DNA of 64,000 bases, taken from positions 1 to 64,000 of the forward strand of contig JALUXC010000024.1 of NCBI GenBank assembly GCA_027019165.1, read 5' to 3'. Each line of letters starts with the position of its first letter. The first letter of the stretch is position 1. A model generated the notes under the pieces. That model had not been told where the DNA came from, ran no database searches, and saw nothing but the letters and a program-made list of their open reading frames with translations. The translations under genes and the position numbers were made by a program. Shown piece after piece: positions 16,813-25,387 of the stretch. This DNA is from Pseudophaeobacter sp. GTDB lineage: Bacteria > Pseudomonadota > Alphaproteobacteria > Rhodobacterales > Rhodobacteraceae.

Positions 16813-17595
16813 TCAAACAACCGTATGTAGCTGGTCTGCAGACCCACCGGCCTGAGCCCATTGCCCAAGGACATCGGCACGGCTCAAGACAAATGTGTGT
16901 ATGCCAAAGACCACTGCCCGCGTCCGGGGCAGGCGCAGAATCGTCTGTTTTTCACTGCGCAGGAAGCCCGCCTGCCCGGCTTTGGGTTTCGGACGCGGCG
17001 CATTTGCACTGCGCGGCTGGTGCAGTGCGGCATCATGGTACCACAGCGCATTGAAACGCCACAGCGGCCTGCCCACTTGCACACCATCAAAAAGCCGCTG
17101 CACCCGCGCGGCCAGGTTTGCGTCATAGCTATCGACCGGGACATGGATCGCGGTCAGCGGCCGCATGAATTTTTCCGAAAGTGTCCAGCTGGCCGGGAAA
17201 CACAGAACGGCGCCGGTCAGAATATGCTCTGGCGCATCCTCCGGTTTTTGCAAAAGGCAGAAATCCTGCTGGGTTATGCGGCACAGGGAGCCAAGAGGGT
17301 CCGCCCAGTCAATATCCACCCTTGCGCCATCCGCCCGCGTCACCTCTTCGCGCGCGCCATCGTAGAGATGATCAAGCACGGTTTCCAACAGCTCTTGTGC
17401 AGCCGCGCGACCGCTTTCATCCAACATCAGAACCCGGTCGCGCTTGGCCGCAAGAAGGCGTTCACGTTCCGCCAGCTGGGCCGCAAAGGCATCGTCCGGC
17501 GTCAGCCAATCGGAAACGGCAAGCGGCGCAATACCGGGCAGGCGTTGCGGCTCAAGCGGGTTGTGCGGGATCTTTTTCTGAAGAATCTCTGTCAT
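16813..17595 (-). CDS. DUF3445 heme-dependent oxidative N-demethylase-like protein
   Basis: 260 residues. The layout matches DUF3445, related to the alpha subunit of heme-dependent oxidative N-demethylase: N-terminal PGIAPL...WLTPDDAFAAQLAERERLL, middle QQDFCLLQKPEDAPEHILTGAVLCFPASWTLSEKF, then PLTAIHVPV and the C-terminal EKQTILRLPRTRAVVFGIHTF. Members of this family usually stand alone in Rhodobacteraceae and their substrates are mostly unknown, as here. Downstream of the NUDIX gene on the same strand by 88 bp. Confidence 0.8.
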   Translation of the reverse strand: MTEILQKKIPHNPLEPQRLPGIAPLAVSDWLTPDDAFAAQLAERERLLAAKRDRVLMLDESGRAAAQELLETVLDHLYDGAREEVTRADGARVDIDWADPLGSLCRITQQDFCLLQKPEDAPEHILTGAVLCFPASWTLSEKFMRPLTAIHVPVDSYDANLAARVQRLFDGVQVGRPLWRFNALWYHDAALHQPRSANAPRPKPKAGQAGFLRSEKQTILRLPRTRAVVFGIHTFVLSRADVLGQWAQAGGSADQLHTVV

Positions 17596-17683
17596 GGAAA
17601 CCTGCTAGCACAGATTTGATCAAAAAATCGATGGGCGGAAATGAAAACCGCTCGAATGTCCAGCACCATGGGCACACGAAGTT

Positions 17684-18226
17684 TCAAATCACCGCATTCG
17701 GGAATGCTGGAAGCTTGTCCCGCAGCACCAATACGCCGGGCGCATCGGTTCTTTCATGCAGCCGGTCAAGCGGCACCCATTCCAGGGCATGAGACTCATC
17801 ACTTGGCGAAATCTCCCCGGCATCGGCGCGGAACAGGTAGCGCACATCATAATGCAGATGCGCAGGCTCGTTTGCGTTGGCGGGAATTTCATGGATATCG
17901 ACGTCGAACACCCGTTCCGACAGAGGCGCGATCCGGGACAGACCGCTTTCCTCATAGGCCTCTTTCAAGGCGACAAAGGCCACATCGGCAATGCCATCGC
18001 AATGCCCGCCCAGCTGCAGCCAGCGATCAAGCTTGCGGTGATGCGTGAGCAGAACGGAACCAAGATCCGGCGACAAAACAAAGGCCGAGCCGGTCACATG
18101 GCTGGTTTCGGGATTGCGGTCAAAGGCCTGCGGCTCGCTTGCACAGAACTGGGAGAGCCGCGCCCACATATCATGGTCGCGCCCATCCTGCGGCACAAAT
18201 GAACCGATGCCTTCGATATGCTCCAC
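17684..18226 (-). CDS. NUDIX hydrolase
   Basis: 180 residues. The Nudix box reads GGHCDGIADVAFVALKEAYEESGL, fitting G-x5-E-x7-R-E-U-x-E-E-x-G-U except that the first Glu is Ala and the Arg is Lys; the REUxEE metal-binding Glu residues are kept. The preceding VTGSAFVLSPDLGSVLLTHHRKLDRWLQ is the usual first strand. Substrate unknown (a nucleoside diphosphate derivative). Divergent from the hydrolase-OsmC gene; DUF3445 follows on the same strand. Confidence 0.85.
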   Translation of the reverse strand: MEHIEGIGSFVPQDGRDHDMWARLSQFCASEPQAFDRNPETSHVTGSAFVLSPDLGSVLLTHHRKLDRWLQLGGHCDGIADVAFVALKEAYEESGLSRIAPLSERVFDVDIHEIPANANEPAHLHYDVRYLFRADAGEISPSDESHALEWVPLDRLHERTDAPGVLVLRDKLPAFPNAVI

Positions 18227-18328
18227 GATCCCGTCCCTTCACCTTCGCGTGTTTTCCCGGGGCGAAACCTTGCCGCCGCGCCCCTGCTGCCGCACCTTAG
18301 GATCGAGCAACCCAAAGGCCAATCTCCA

Positions 18329-19549
18329 ATGCCCTCAGAACGTATCAGTTTCCCCGGCCACGCCGGAAGCACGCTTGCCGCCCGTCTTGACCTGCCAGAC
18401 GGGCCGGTGCTGGCCACGGCGCTGTTTGCCCATTGTTTCACTTGCTCCAAGGATATCCCGGCGGCGCGGCGTATTGCGGGGCGGCTGGCCTCCATGGGCA
18501 TTGCGGTTCTGCGCTTTGATTTTACGGGCCTCGGCCATTCGGACGGAGAGTTCGAGAACACCAGTTTCTCTTCCAATGTCGCCGACCTGATTGCTGCCGC
18601 GCAGTATCTGGCCGGGCGTGACATGGCCCCTTCCCTGCTGATCGGGCATTCCTTGGGCGGCGCTGCTGTGTTGCGTGCACGGGCCAGGATCCCGTCGGTG
18701 CGCGGGGTGGTCACGCTTGGCGCGCCCTTTGATCCTGCACATGTTGCCCATAACTTTGGCGGGCAGCTCGGGCGCATCGAAGCCGAAGGTGCGGCCGAGG
18801 TGTCATTGGGGGGCCGCCCGTTCACAATCAAGCGGCAGTTCCTTGAGGATATACGCAAAAGTGCACTTGGCCCTTCGATTGCGGATCTGCACGCCGCACT
18901 GCTGGTGATGCATGCGCCGCGTGATGAAACCGTCGGCATTGACAATGCGGCTGAGATTTTTGCGGCTGCCAAGCACCCAAAAAGCTTTGTCACGCTGGAT
19001 GATGCCGACCATCTGATCACGCGCGCGCAGGATGCCGAATACGCCGCCGAGGTGATCGCGGCCTGGGCGCGGCGCTATATCGAGATGTCGCCCCCTGCCC
19101 CGCCCCCCGGCGCCCCTGAAGGTGTGGTCCGCGTTGCCGAGGCGGATCCGAACGGTTTTCTGCAGGATATCCAGTCCGGCCCCCATCATCATGCCCTTGC
19201 AGACGAACCGCTCGCCTACGGCGGCACCAACCGTGGCATGTCGCCTTACGGCTTTGTCGCAGCCGGGCTTGGGGCCTGTACATCGATGACCATCCGCATG
19301 TATGCCCGCCGCAAGGGCTGGCCGCTAGAAACCGTTGCAGTGGACGTTTGCCATGACAAGGTCCACGCGCAGGATGCCGCGCCGTCGGGGCCGGCCAAGA
19401 TCGATCAGTTCACCCGCAAGATCTGCCTCAGCGGGCCGCTCAGTTCCGAGCAACGCAGGCGGCTCTTGGAGATTGCGGACAAATGCCCGGTGCACCGAAC
19501 CTTGGAAAGCGGTGCGCGGGTGGTCACCATCGACAAGTCCCCACTCTGA
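18329..19549 (+). CDS. alpha/beta hydrolase fused to OsmC domain
   Basis: 406 residues made of two domains. About 1-255 is an alpha/beta hydrolase: nucleophile Ser-108 in GHSLGG, an acid in HAPRDETVG and a His in LDDADHL near 228. About 260-406 is OsmC/Ohr-like: [23 protein letters not shown] with Cys-317, and DKCPVHRTL with Cys-386, the peroxidatic Cys pair of the family. This fusion is known in proteobacteria; it probably joins esterase and thiol-dependent peroxide reductase activities. ATG 18329 is chosen because the upstream in-frame extension overlaps the divergent NUDIX start and has no domain. Confidence 0.88.
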   Translation: MPSERISFPGHAGSTLAARLDLPDGPVLATALFAHCFTCSKDIPAARRIAGRLASMGIAVLRFDFTGLGHSDGEFENTSFSSNVADLIAAAQYLAGRDMAPSLLIGHSLGGAAVLRARARIPSVRGVVTLGAPFDPAHVAHNFGGQLGRIEAEGAAEVSLGGRPFTIKRQFLEDIRKSALGPSIADLHAALLVMHAPRDETVGIDNAAEIFAAAKHPKSFVTLDDADHLITRAQDAEYAAEVIAAWARRYIEMSPPAPPPGAPEGVVRVAEADPNGFLQDIQSGPHHHALADEPLAYGGTNRGMSPYGFVAAGLGACTSMTIRMYARRKGWPLETVAVDVCHDKVHAQDAAPSGPAKIDQFTRKICLSGPLSSEQRRRLLEIADKCPVHRTLESGARVVTIDKSPL

Positions 19550-19666
19550 CAGAGCACAGCGCGCGAATCCCGCCTCGATTGATCGACATCAAGGCCGAAG
19601 CCGTTTCTTTCGCCATGATCGGTTGAAATGCATTCGCACCACAGCAGGCACGATAGGAGACGCAGC

Positions 19667-19924
19667 ATGGGATTGATCAAGAAACTGGAGAAAAGCTCGG
19701 ATTTGGTCAACGGTATGGCCGACCGGCTGGGCATCGACATGGTCGACATCATTGCACGCGATCCCGAACAGGAAGGCCCAAAGCTGATGCGCGCCATCAT
19801 GCGCTGCAGCCGTTGCGAGGATCAGGGCGGTTGCACCCGTCTTCAGGCTGAGCATGACCATCTGGATGCCGCCCCGGACTATTGCCGCAACAAGGAAGAC
19901 TTTGACCGCGTCCTCAAAGGCTAG
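19667..19924 (+). CDS. DUF6455 family small protein
   Basis: 85 residues, starting MGLIKKLEKSSDLVNGMADRLG. Four Cys residues are arranged as CSRCED...C...C in the C-terminal half (MRCSRCEDQGGCTRLQAEHD, then PDYCRNKEDF), suggesting a metal or Fe-S site. It matches a short family common in Rhodobacteraceae with no known role. ATG 19667 is preferred over 19628, since the family starts at MGL. 134 bp upstream of purB. Confidence 0.75.
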   Translation: MGLIKKLEKSSDLVNGMADRLGIDMVDIIARDPEQEGPKLMRAIMRCSRCEDQGGCTRLQAEHDHLDAAPDYCRNKEDFDRVLKG

Positions 19925-20058
19925 CTTGGAGGAGTGATCAGCCACCGGGCAAAGGCGGACAATAGGTCTCTCCCCCGTTCAGGTGGCTTGTTCCTTTGGG
20001 CAGAGCGGTCTATGACGCGGCGCAAGTGTTCCCGCAATTGCGAAAGGTGCCTGAGCCT

Positions 20059-21363
20059 ATGATCCCCCGTTATGCCCGCCCCGACATGGTCGCCATCTGG
20101 TCGCCCGAGACCAAGTTCCGTATCTGGTACGAGATTGAGGCGCACGCCTGCGACGCCATGGCCGATCTGGGCGTGATCCCGCGCGAAAACGCCGAGGCGG
20201 TCTGGAAGGCCAAGGACGTGGAATTCGACGTCGCGCGGATCGACGAGATCGAAGCCGTCACCAAACATGACGTGATCGCCTTCCTCACGCACCTGGCCGA
20301 ACACGTGGGCAGCGAAGAGGCTCGTTTTGTACATCAGGGCATGACCTCTTCGGACGTGCTTGACACCTGCCTGAACGTGCAGCTGGTGCGCGCCGCTGAT
20401 ATCCTGTTGGCCGATATGGACAACCTGCTCGCAGCGCTGAAAAAGCGCGCCATGGAGCACAAGGACACCGTGCGCGTCGGCCGCAGCCACGGGATCCACG
20501 CCGAACCCACCACCATGGGCCTGACTTTTGCGCGTTTCTATGCGGAAATGGACCGCAACAAGAAACGACTTGAGGCCGCCCGCGAGGAAATCGCCACCGG
20601 CGCCATCTCGGGCGCTGTCGGTACCTTCGCCAATATCGATCCGCGCGTCGAAGAGCACGTATGTGCCCAACTTGGCCTCTCTCCCGAACCGATTTCGACC
20701 CAGGTGATCCCGCGCGACCGTCACGCGATGTTCTTTGCCACCCTTGGCGTCATCGCCTCTTCGATCGAGAATGTCGCGGTGGAGATCCGCCATATGCAGC
20801 GTACCGAGGTGCTGGAAGGCGCGGAATTCTTCTCGATGGGCCAGAAAGGCTCCTCCGCGATGCCGCACAAGAAGAACCCGGTCCTGACTGAAAACCTGAC
20901 TGGTCTTGCCCGTCTCGTGCGCATGACCGTGATCCCGGCGATGGAGAACGTGGCGCTTTGGCACGAGCGTGATATCTCGCACTCTTCGGTGGAGCGCGGC
21001 ATTGGCCCGGACGCCACCGTGACGCTGGACTTTGCCCTGAACCGCCTGACCGGCGTCATCGACAAGATGCTGATCTTCCCTGAGAACATGCTGGAAAACA
21101 TGAACAAGTTCCCCGGCCTCGTGATGTCTCAGCGGGTGCTTCTGGCGCTGACGCAGGCTGGCGTGTCTCGTGAGGACGCCTATTCCATGGTGCAGCGCAA
21201 CGCCCTGAAAGTCTGGGAAGAACGCCTGGATTTCCAAGAGCTTCTGCTTGCCGACGCTGAAGTCGTGGCCGCCTTGGGCGAAGACGGCATCAAGGAAAAA
21301 TTCGACATGGGCTATCACACCAAACACGTCGATACGATCTTCAAGCGGGTCTTTGGCGAATAA
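20059..21363 (+). CDS. purB: adenylosuccinate lyase
   Basis: 434 residues. Cleaves adenylosuccinate and SAICAR to fumarate plus AMP or AICAR in purine synthesis. It starts MIPRYARPDMVAIWSPE, the usual beginning of the bacterial enzyme, which fixes the start. The family signature GSSAMPHKKNPVLTE is intact, the His in GRSHGIHAEPTT is the catalytic acid region, and HEVD-like TSSDVLDTCL is conserved. Monocistronic, with a terminator downstream. Confidence 0.97.
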   Translation: MIPRYARPDMVAIWSPETKFRIWYEIEAHACDAMADLGVIPRENAEAVWKAKDVEFDVARIDEIEAVTKHDVIAFLTHLAEHVGSEEARFVHQGMTSSDVLDTCLNVQLVRAADILLADMDNLLAALKKRAMEHKDTVRVGRSHGIHAEPTTMGLTFARFYAEMDRNKKRLEAAREEIATGAISGAVGTFANIDPRVEEHVCAQLGLSPEPISTQVIPRDRHAMFFATLGVIASSIENVAVEIRHMQRTEVLEGAEFFSMGQKGSSAMPHKKNPVLTENLTGLARLVRMTVIPAMENVALWHERDISHSSVERGIGPDATVTLDFALNRLTGVIDKMLIFPENMLENMNKFPGLVMSQRVLLALTQAGVSREDAYSMVQRNALKVWEERLDFQELLLADAEVVAALGEDGIKEKFDMGYHTKHVDTIFKRVFGE

Positions 21364-21385
21364 CAACGCCCCGGTTTTGATTGCC

Positions 21386-21415
21386 AAACGCCCCGCCCAA
21401 ACCGGTGGGGCGTTT
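21386..21415 (+). terminator. probable terminator after purB
   Basis: AAACGCCCC (21386-21394) and GGGGCGTTT (21407-21415) form a 9-bp stem around a 12-base loop, 22 bp after the purB stop. The stem ends in TTT but the T-run is short. Confidence 0.6.
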
Positions 21416-21542
21416 GCACATCCGGGCGCCCGTGGAGCGATACGGCGTGGGCGAATGCGCGCCTGTTCAACAAAATGTGTCCCACGCGCAAGACGATTGC
21501 GGATAGGTTGATCCAGAGGTGTTTTTCACAAGGAACAATTTC

Positions 21543-22076
21543 ATGCGCTCATCGCTTCTTGCCGCTTTGCTTTCGCTTCCCGCCGCTGCCTTTGCCGCAG
21601 GCGGAGACGACTGGTCGGCCCCCAAGCCCACGCAGACCACCAAGGAATGCAAGGGCGCCAAGGTCTGGGACCAGAAATCCGGCAAATGCGTGAATCCCAA
21701 AAAATCGTCTTTGGCCCCCGACACGCTCTATGGCGCTGTGCGCGAATTGGCCTATGCAGGCCGTTTGCGCGAGGCCCAGGAGGTGCTGGCCGCAATGCCC
21801 GATCAGGCATCGCCTCGGGTACTGACCTATTGGGGGTTCACCCATCGCAAGCTGGGGGATCTGGAGCTGGCAAATCAGTATTACCAGCGCGCCATCGCCA
21901 CGGATCCGGGCAACCTCCTGGCACGTTCCTACATGGGGCAAGGCTTTGTCCAGGAAGGAAAAGTTGGCCTCGCTCTGGCTCAATGGAAGGAGATCCGCAA
22001 ACGCGGCGGAACCGGCACCTGGCCCGAAGTGTCGTTGCGCAAGGCGCTAGAGACCGGCCAGACATCAACCTACTGA
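21543..22076 (+). CDS. secreted tetratricopeptide-repeat protein
   Basis: 177 residues with a clear signal peptide (MRSSLLAALLSLPAAAFAAGG). The mature part begins with a Cys-containing segment (KECKGAKVWDQKSGKCVNP) and then holds about three TPR units (YGAVRELAYAGRLREAQEVL; LTYWGFTHRKLGDLELANQYYQRAI; AIATDPGNLLARSYMGQGFV). It is likely periplasmic and mediates protein contacts; partners are unknown. Chosen start 21543 gives the intact signal; a Met at 21519 would add a hydrophilic lead. Confidence 0.78.
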   Translation: MRSSLLAALLSLPAAAFAAGGDDWSAPKPTQTTKECKGAKVWDQKSGKCVNPKKSSLAPDTLYGAVRELAYAGRLREAQEVLAAMPDQASPRVLTYWGFTHRKLGDLELANQYYQRAIATDPGNLLARSYMGQGFVQEGKVGLALAQWKEIRKRGGTGTWPEVSLRKALETGQTSTY

Positions 22077-22153
22077 GCTTCAGCCTTTCTTTACCGCTGC
22101 CGATCTACTGTGGACCTCACAGAAAGAGAATCTTTTTGGCAAGGGTCCTATAA

Positions 22154-23290
22154 ATGCAAGACGACCAGATGTTGGCGCTCCCCATGGCGACAGGTGGAGA
22201 TGGCTTTGGCGATTTCTCCGCCCCTTCCCCGATGGGGGGCATGGGAATGGACAGTCCGATGGGTGGGTCCATGGGTGGTTCTCCAGTCAAGCTGAGCGGC
22301 AAAGCGAAAGCCGCGATCGTGGTGCGCCTGCTGCTGAATGAAGGCGCAGACATCCCGATCGAGGAACTTCCTGACGAATTGCAGATGGAACTGACCCAGC
22401 AGATGGGCAAGATGCGGATCGTCGATCGCGAGACGCTTTATGCGGTTGCCAGCGAATTTGCCGAAATGCTTGATAATGTCGGCCTGACCTTCCCGAATGG
22501 ATTGGCCGGTGCCCTGACGGCCATGGACGGCAAAATCAGCCGTCTGACGGCCAGCCGCCTGCGCAAAGAGGCTGGCGTGCGCCAGTTTGGCAACCCATGG
22601 GACCGTCTCAAGCAGCTGCCTCCCGAAGACCTGGCCTCGCTGGCTGAAGCTGAAAGCACCGAGGTGGCCGCGGTTCTGCTCTCCAAACTCGACACGGCGA
22701 AGGCCGCACAGATGCTGGCTGCGCTGCCCGGCCCTGTGGCGCGCCGTATCGCCTATGCCGTCAGTCAGACGGGCAACGTAACGCCGGAAACCGTGGATCG
22801 CATCGGTCTGTCGCTGGCCGCTCAGGTCGAAGCCCGCCCGGACCTCGCTTTCGATGTCTCGCCCGGCAAGCGCGTCGGGGCAATCCTGACCGAAGCGGCG
22901 GCTGCCAAGCGCGACGAAGTTCTGAACGCCCTTGAAGAAGAGGATCAGGACTTTGCCACCGACGTGCGAAAGGCCATCTACACCTACGGTCTGATTGCGC
23001 AGCGCATGCAGCCGCTGGATGTACCGAAGCTGATGCGTGTCTTGGCGCAGCCGGACCTCGTGACCGCCATCGCCTTTGCCACCGACGAAGAAGACGTGGC
23101 CACCAGCGAATTCCTGTTGGAGAACATGTCAAACCGCATGGCCACCAACATCCGCGAAGAAGTGGCAGAACGTGGCAAGGTGCGGCGCTCCGATGGCGAG
23201 GCGGCCTTTGGACTGATCGTCAGCGCCATGCGCGATCTCGTAGACAATGGCGAGATCGAGCTGAAATCGGATGAGGAAGAAGAGTCGTAA
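22154..23290 (+). CDS. orphan FliG-like motor switch protein
   Basis: 378 residues. After a 45-residue Met/Gly-rich lead (PMGGMGMDSPMGGSMGG), the chain follows FliG: GKAKAAIVVRLLLNEG (FliG-N), QFGNPWDRLKQLPPEDLA (middle) and LDVPKLMRVLAQPDL...FLLENMSNRMATNIREEVAERGKVRRSD (FliG-C). The near-invariant EHPQ patch of the middle domain is ESTE here (residues 167-170). No flagellar gene lies within this window, so it is either a distant motor component or a paralog with another role. Calls of FliG are reasonable, but interchangeability with the true motor protein is doubtful. Confidence 0.8.
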   Translation: MQDDQMLALPMATGGDGFGDFSAPSPMGGMGMDSPMGGSMGGSPVKLSGKAKAAIVVRLLLNEGADIPIEELPDELQMELTQQMGKMRIVDRETLYAVASEFAEMLDNVGLTFPNGLAGALTAMDGKISRLTASRLRKEAGVRQFGNPWDRLKQLPPEDLASLAEAESTEVAAVLLSKLDTAKAAQMLAALPGPVARRIAYAVSQTGNVTPETVDRIGLSLAAQVEARPDLAFDVSPGKRVGAILTEAAAAKRDEVLNALEEEDQDFATDVRKAIYTYGLIAQRMQPLDVPKLMRVLAQPDLVTAIAFATDEEDVATSEFLLENMSNRMATNIREEVAERGKVRRSDGEAAFGLIVSAMRDLVDNGEIELKSDEEEES

Positions 23291-23475
23291 GGCCGCGAAA
23301 GGCCTTCCCTCTCCTCCCCCTTTGCAGCCAAAGCCTTTTTGCGATGTCGTCGCAGGGGCCAGACCGCAGGTCGGCTTGCTTGCACCTTTGTTGATCCGCG
23401 ATTATGGTTGGCGATTGTCATTGATCGCAGTGCATTGCGCTGCGTATCTCCAAGCCAAGCAGACCGTTCCCAGCC

Positions 23476-24393
23476 ATGCCCATCGCAGCCTCAGAGCTTT
23501 CCGTCCCGGCAAAAGCCAAATATTTTGCCAGCAACCTCTTTCTGCGCTCCCTAATTGGTGTCTTGCAGGTAACGCCATATCGATTGCGCGTGGCAAGCAT
23601 GGGTCGTCTGGTTCGCCTCTTGTCACCTGTCGTTGGCTTTGAGCGCCGCATTCATGAGAACCTCGCTCTGACCTGCCCGGATCTGCCTGATGAGAGGGTT
23701 CAGCAGATTTGCCGCGAAGTGGCAGACAATGTCGGCCGCACCCTTGCTGAGCTTTACGCCGGCCAACCCTTTTTGCAGCGTGCACATGAGGCGCCAATCC
23801 ATGGACCCGGTCTGGCCGCCCTGGAGCGGGCACAGGCCGAGGGGCGCCCCGTCATCCTGGTGACAGGCCATTTGGGAAATTACGACGCTGCGCGCGCCGG
23901 GTTGATCGCAAAAGGGTATGCCATGGGCGCCCTCTACCGACGCATGGCGAATCCCTATTTCAATACGCATTACGTCCGCGCGATCGAAGGCAATGGGAAA
24001 CCAATGTTCGAACAGGGCAAACGCGGTATGGTCGAAATGGTCCGGCATCTCAAGAAAGGCGGCAATATCGCCATTGTCGCCGACCTCCATGCACACGGTG
24101 GAGAGGAAATTGAATTCTTCGGCAAACCAGCGGTCACATCCAAGGTCCCGGCCGAGCTTGCCTTAAAGTACGGTGCTGCCCTGATCCCGGTCTACGGAAT
24201 CAGAAAGGAAAACGGCCTGGATTTCGACATTCTCCTGAACCCAGAGATACCCGCCTCCGATCCGCTCACAATGACCCGCGCAATCTGCGATGACCTGGAA
24301 AACGTCGTTCGCCAGCACATGGGACAATGGTTCTGGATCCACAGGCGCTGGAAGCCCTTTGTTGCGCAACCCAAATCGGCAGCGCAATCATAA
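23476..24393 (+). CDS. lysophospholipid acyltransferase family protein (LpxL/HtrB-like)
   Basis: 305 residues. The acyltransferase catalytic motif H-x4-D is seen in TGHLGNYDAARA, followed by YRRMANPYFNTHY and the later ADLHAHGGEEIEFFGKPA block that corresponds to the second motif of late lipid A acyltransferases. An N-terminal hydrophobic region supports inner-membrane attachment. It probably adds a secondary acyl chain to lipid A. Monocistronic; convergent with DUF1223 (19 bp between stops). Confidence 0.85.
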   Translation: MPIAASELSVPAKAKYFASNLFLRSLIGVLQVTPYRLRVASMGRLVRLLSPVVGFERRIHENLALTCPDLPDERVQQICREVADNVGRTLAELYAGQPFLQRAHEAPIHGPGLAALERAQAEGRPVILVTGHLGNYDAARAGLIAKGYAMGALYRRMANPYFNTHYVRAIEGNGKPMFEQGKRGMVEMVRHLKKGGNIAIVADLHAHGGEEIEFFGKPAVTSKVPAELALKYGAALIPVYGIRKENGLDFDILLNPEIPASDPLTMTRAICDDLENVVRQHMGQWFWIHRRWKPFVAQPKSAAQS

Positions 24394-24412
24394 AGACCGA
24401 ACCAAAATCCGG

Positions 24413-25120
24413 TTACCGCAACCGTGCCGCAGCAAGAATGGGCCCGTTCTCTCTTTTCTGCACAAGGATCGCAACAGACTGCCCCTCTGGAACAGGAAGT
24501 GTGAAATTCAGCTGTTCGCTTCCGTCCCACTCGGCGATCCGCGTCCAGTCTTCGACGATGTTTGCATAGTCAAACGTGCGTCCAGCCAGTTCACCACGGC
24601 TTATGGCCACACGTTTGAGCGGAGAGAAACGAATAAGATCCACAACAGCAGGACCGGGTGTAGCACCACTCACGGGGCGAAGGGAGATTGCAACCTCAGA
24701 GGGGGTTGCAGTCATCGAAAGCGACACCGGGCTCGGCTCTGTACGATGGCGTGCAATAGCATCGGCCAAGGCCATGGCGTCCGCGCCTTCGACATCCTCG
24801 TGGCCCATGACGATCATCTGCGGTGTGTGAACCATCCGGCGGCCCATGGCCTGTGCATAGGCCTTTTGGCGGGCGGTATAGGCCGGATCGGCAAAGATAT
24901 CCTCCCAGCCGATATAGTCCCAATAGTCAACGTGGAACGCCAGCGCCAGAACATCATCGCGTTGCGACAGTTTGTGCATCAACGCATCCGCAGGTGGGCA
25001 GGAGGCACAGCCTTGCGAAGTGAACAGTTCCACAACCACGGGAGACGGCTCAGGCTCGGCAACAGACATTGCCGGGAATGCAACGCACAGCAGGCTGACC
25101 AAGGCGGCAATAGTCTTCAT
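24413..25120 (-). CDS. DUF1223 secreted thioredoxin-like protein
   Basis: 235 residues with a signal peptide (MKTIAALVSLLCVAFPAMSVAEP). The start of the mature chain VVELFTSQGCASCPPADALM is the DUF1223 hallmark, a thioredoxin-like fold with C-x2-C. Further conserved blocks are ALAFHVDYWDYIGWEDIFADP and YAQAMGRRMVHTPQMIVMG. Probably a periplasmic redox protein; substrate unknown. ATG 25120 gives the intact signal; a Met 18 bases upstream is possible. Confidence 0.85.
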   Translation of the reverse strand: MKTIAALVSLLCVAFPAMSVAEPEPSPVVVELFTSQGCASCPPADALMHKLSQRDDVLALAFHVDYWDYIGWEDIFADPAYTARQKAYAQAMGRRMVHTPQMIVMGHEDVEGADAMALADAIARHRTEPSPVSLSMTATPSEVAISLRPVSGATPGPAVVDLIRFSPLKRVAISRGELAGRTFDYANIVEDWTRIAEWDGSEQLNFTLPVPEGQSVAILVQKRENGPILAAARLR

Positions 25121-25266
25121 TGTTGGCAAAACATCCATTGTGGGTTTCTACGTCGACGCGCAGGACATGGCCTGCCCGGTCTTCGATGTAACTCACTGGC
25201 ACCGACAAGGCCAATCAATCATTCTTGAGAGCTGTTTCAAACGTGATTTCTGTGCCCTTCGCAAGA

Positions 25267-25288
25267 TTTGTGTACTATTGCATACAAA
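25267..25288. promoter_or_regulatory. candidate operator upstream of acnA
   Basis: TTTGTGTAC (25267-25275) and GCATACAAA (25280-25288) form an inverted repeat matching at 7 of 9 positions around TATT, 99 bp before the aconitase start. The TTGTATACAA-like core is typical of GntR-family (FCD) operators. The regulator and effect are inferred. Confidence 0.4.
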
Positions 25289-25387
25289 AATTGAGCCATG
25301 CGGCGTTTCCGCTATTGAAACAAAGGCCAACCTGTTGCAGATAGCCAGCAGCGAATTCCCCATTTTCACATCCAGAGGGAGGCCAAC

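Noticed and set aside
23287-23305. AAGGCC/GGCCTT hairpin after the FliG-like gene
   Set aside because: Six-bp stem without a T-run; not good enough for a terminator call.
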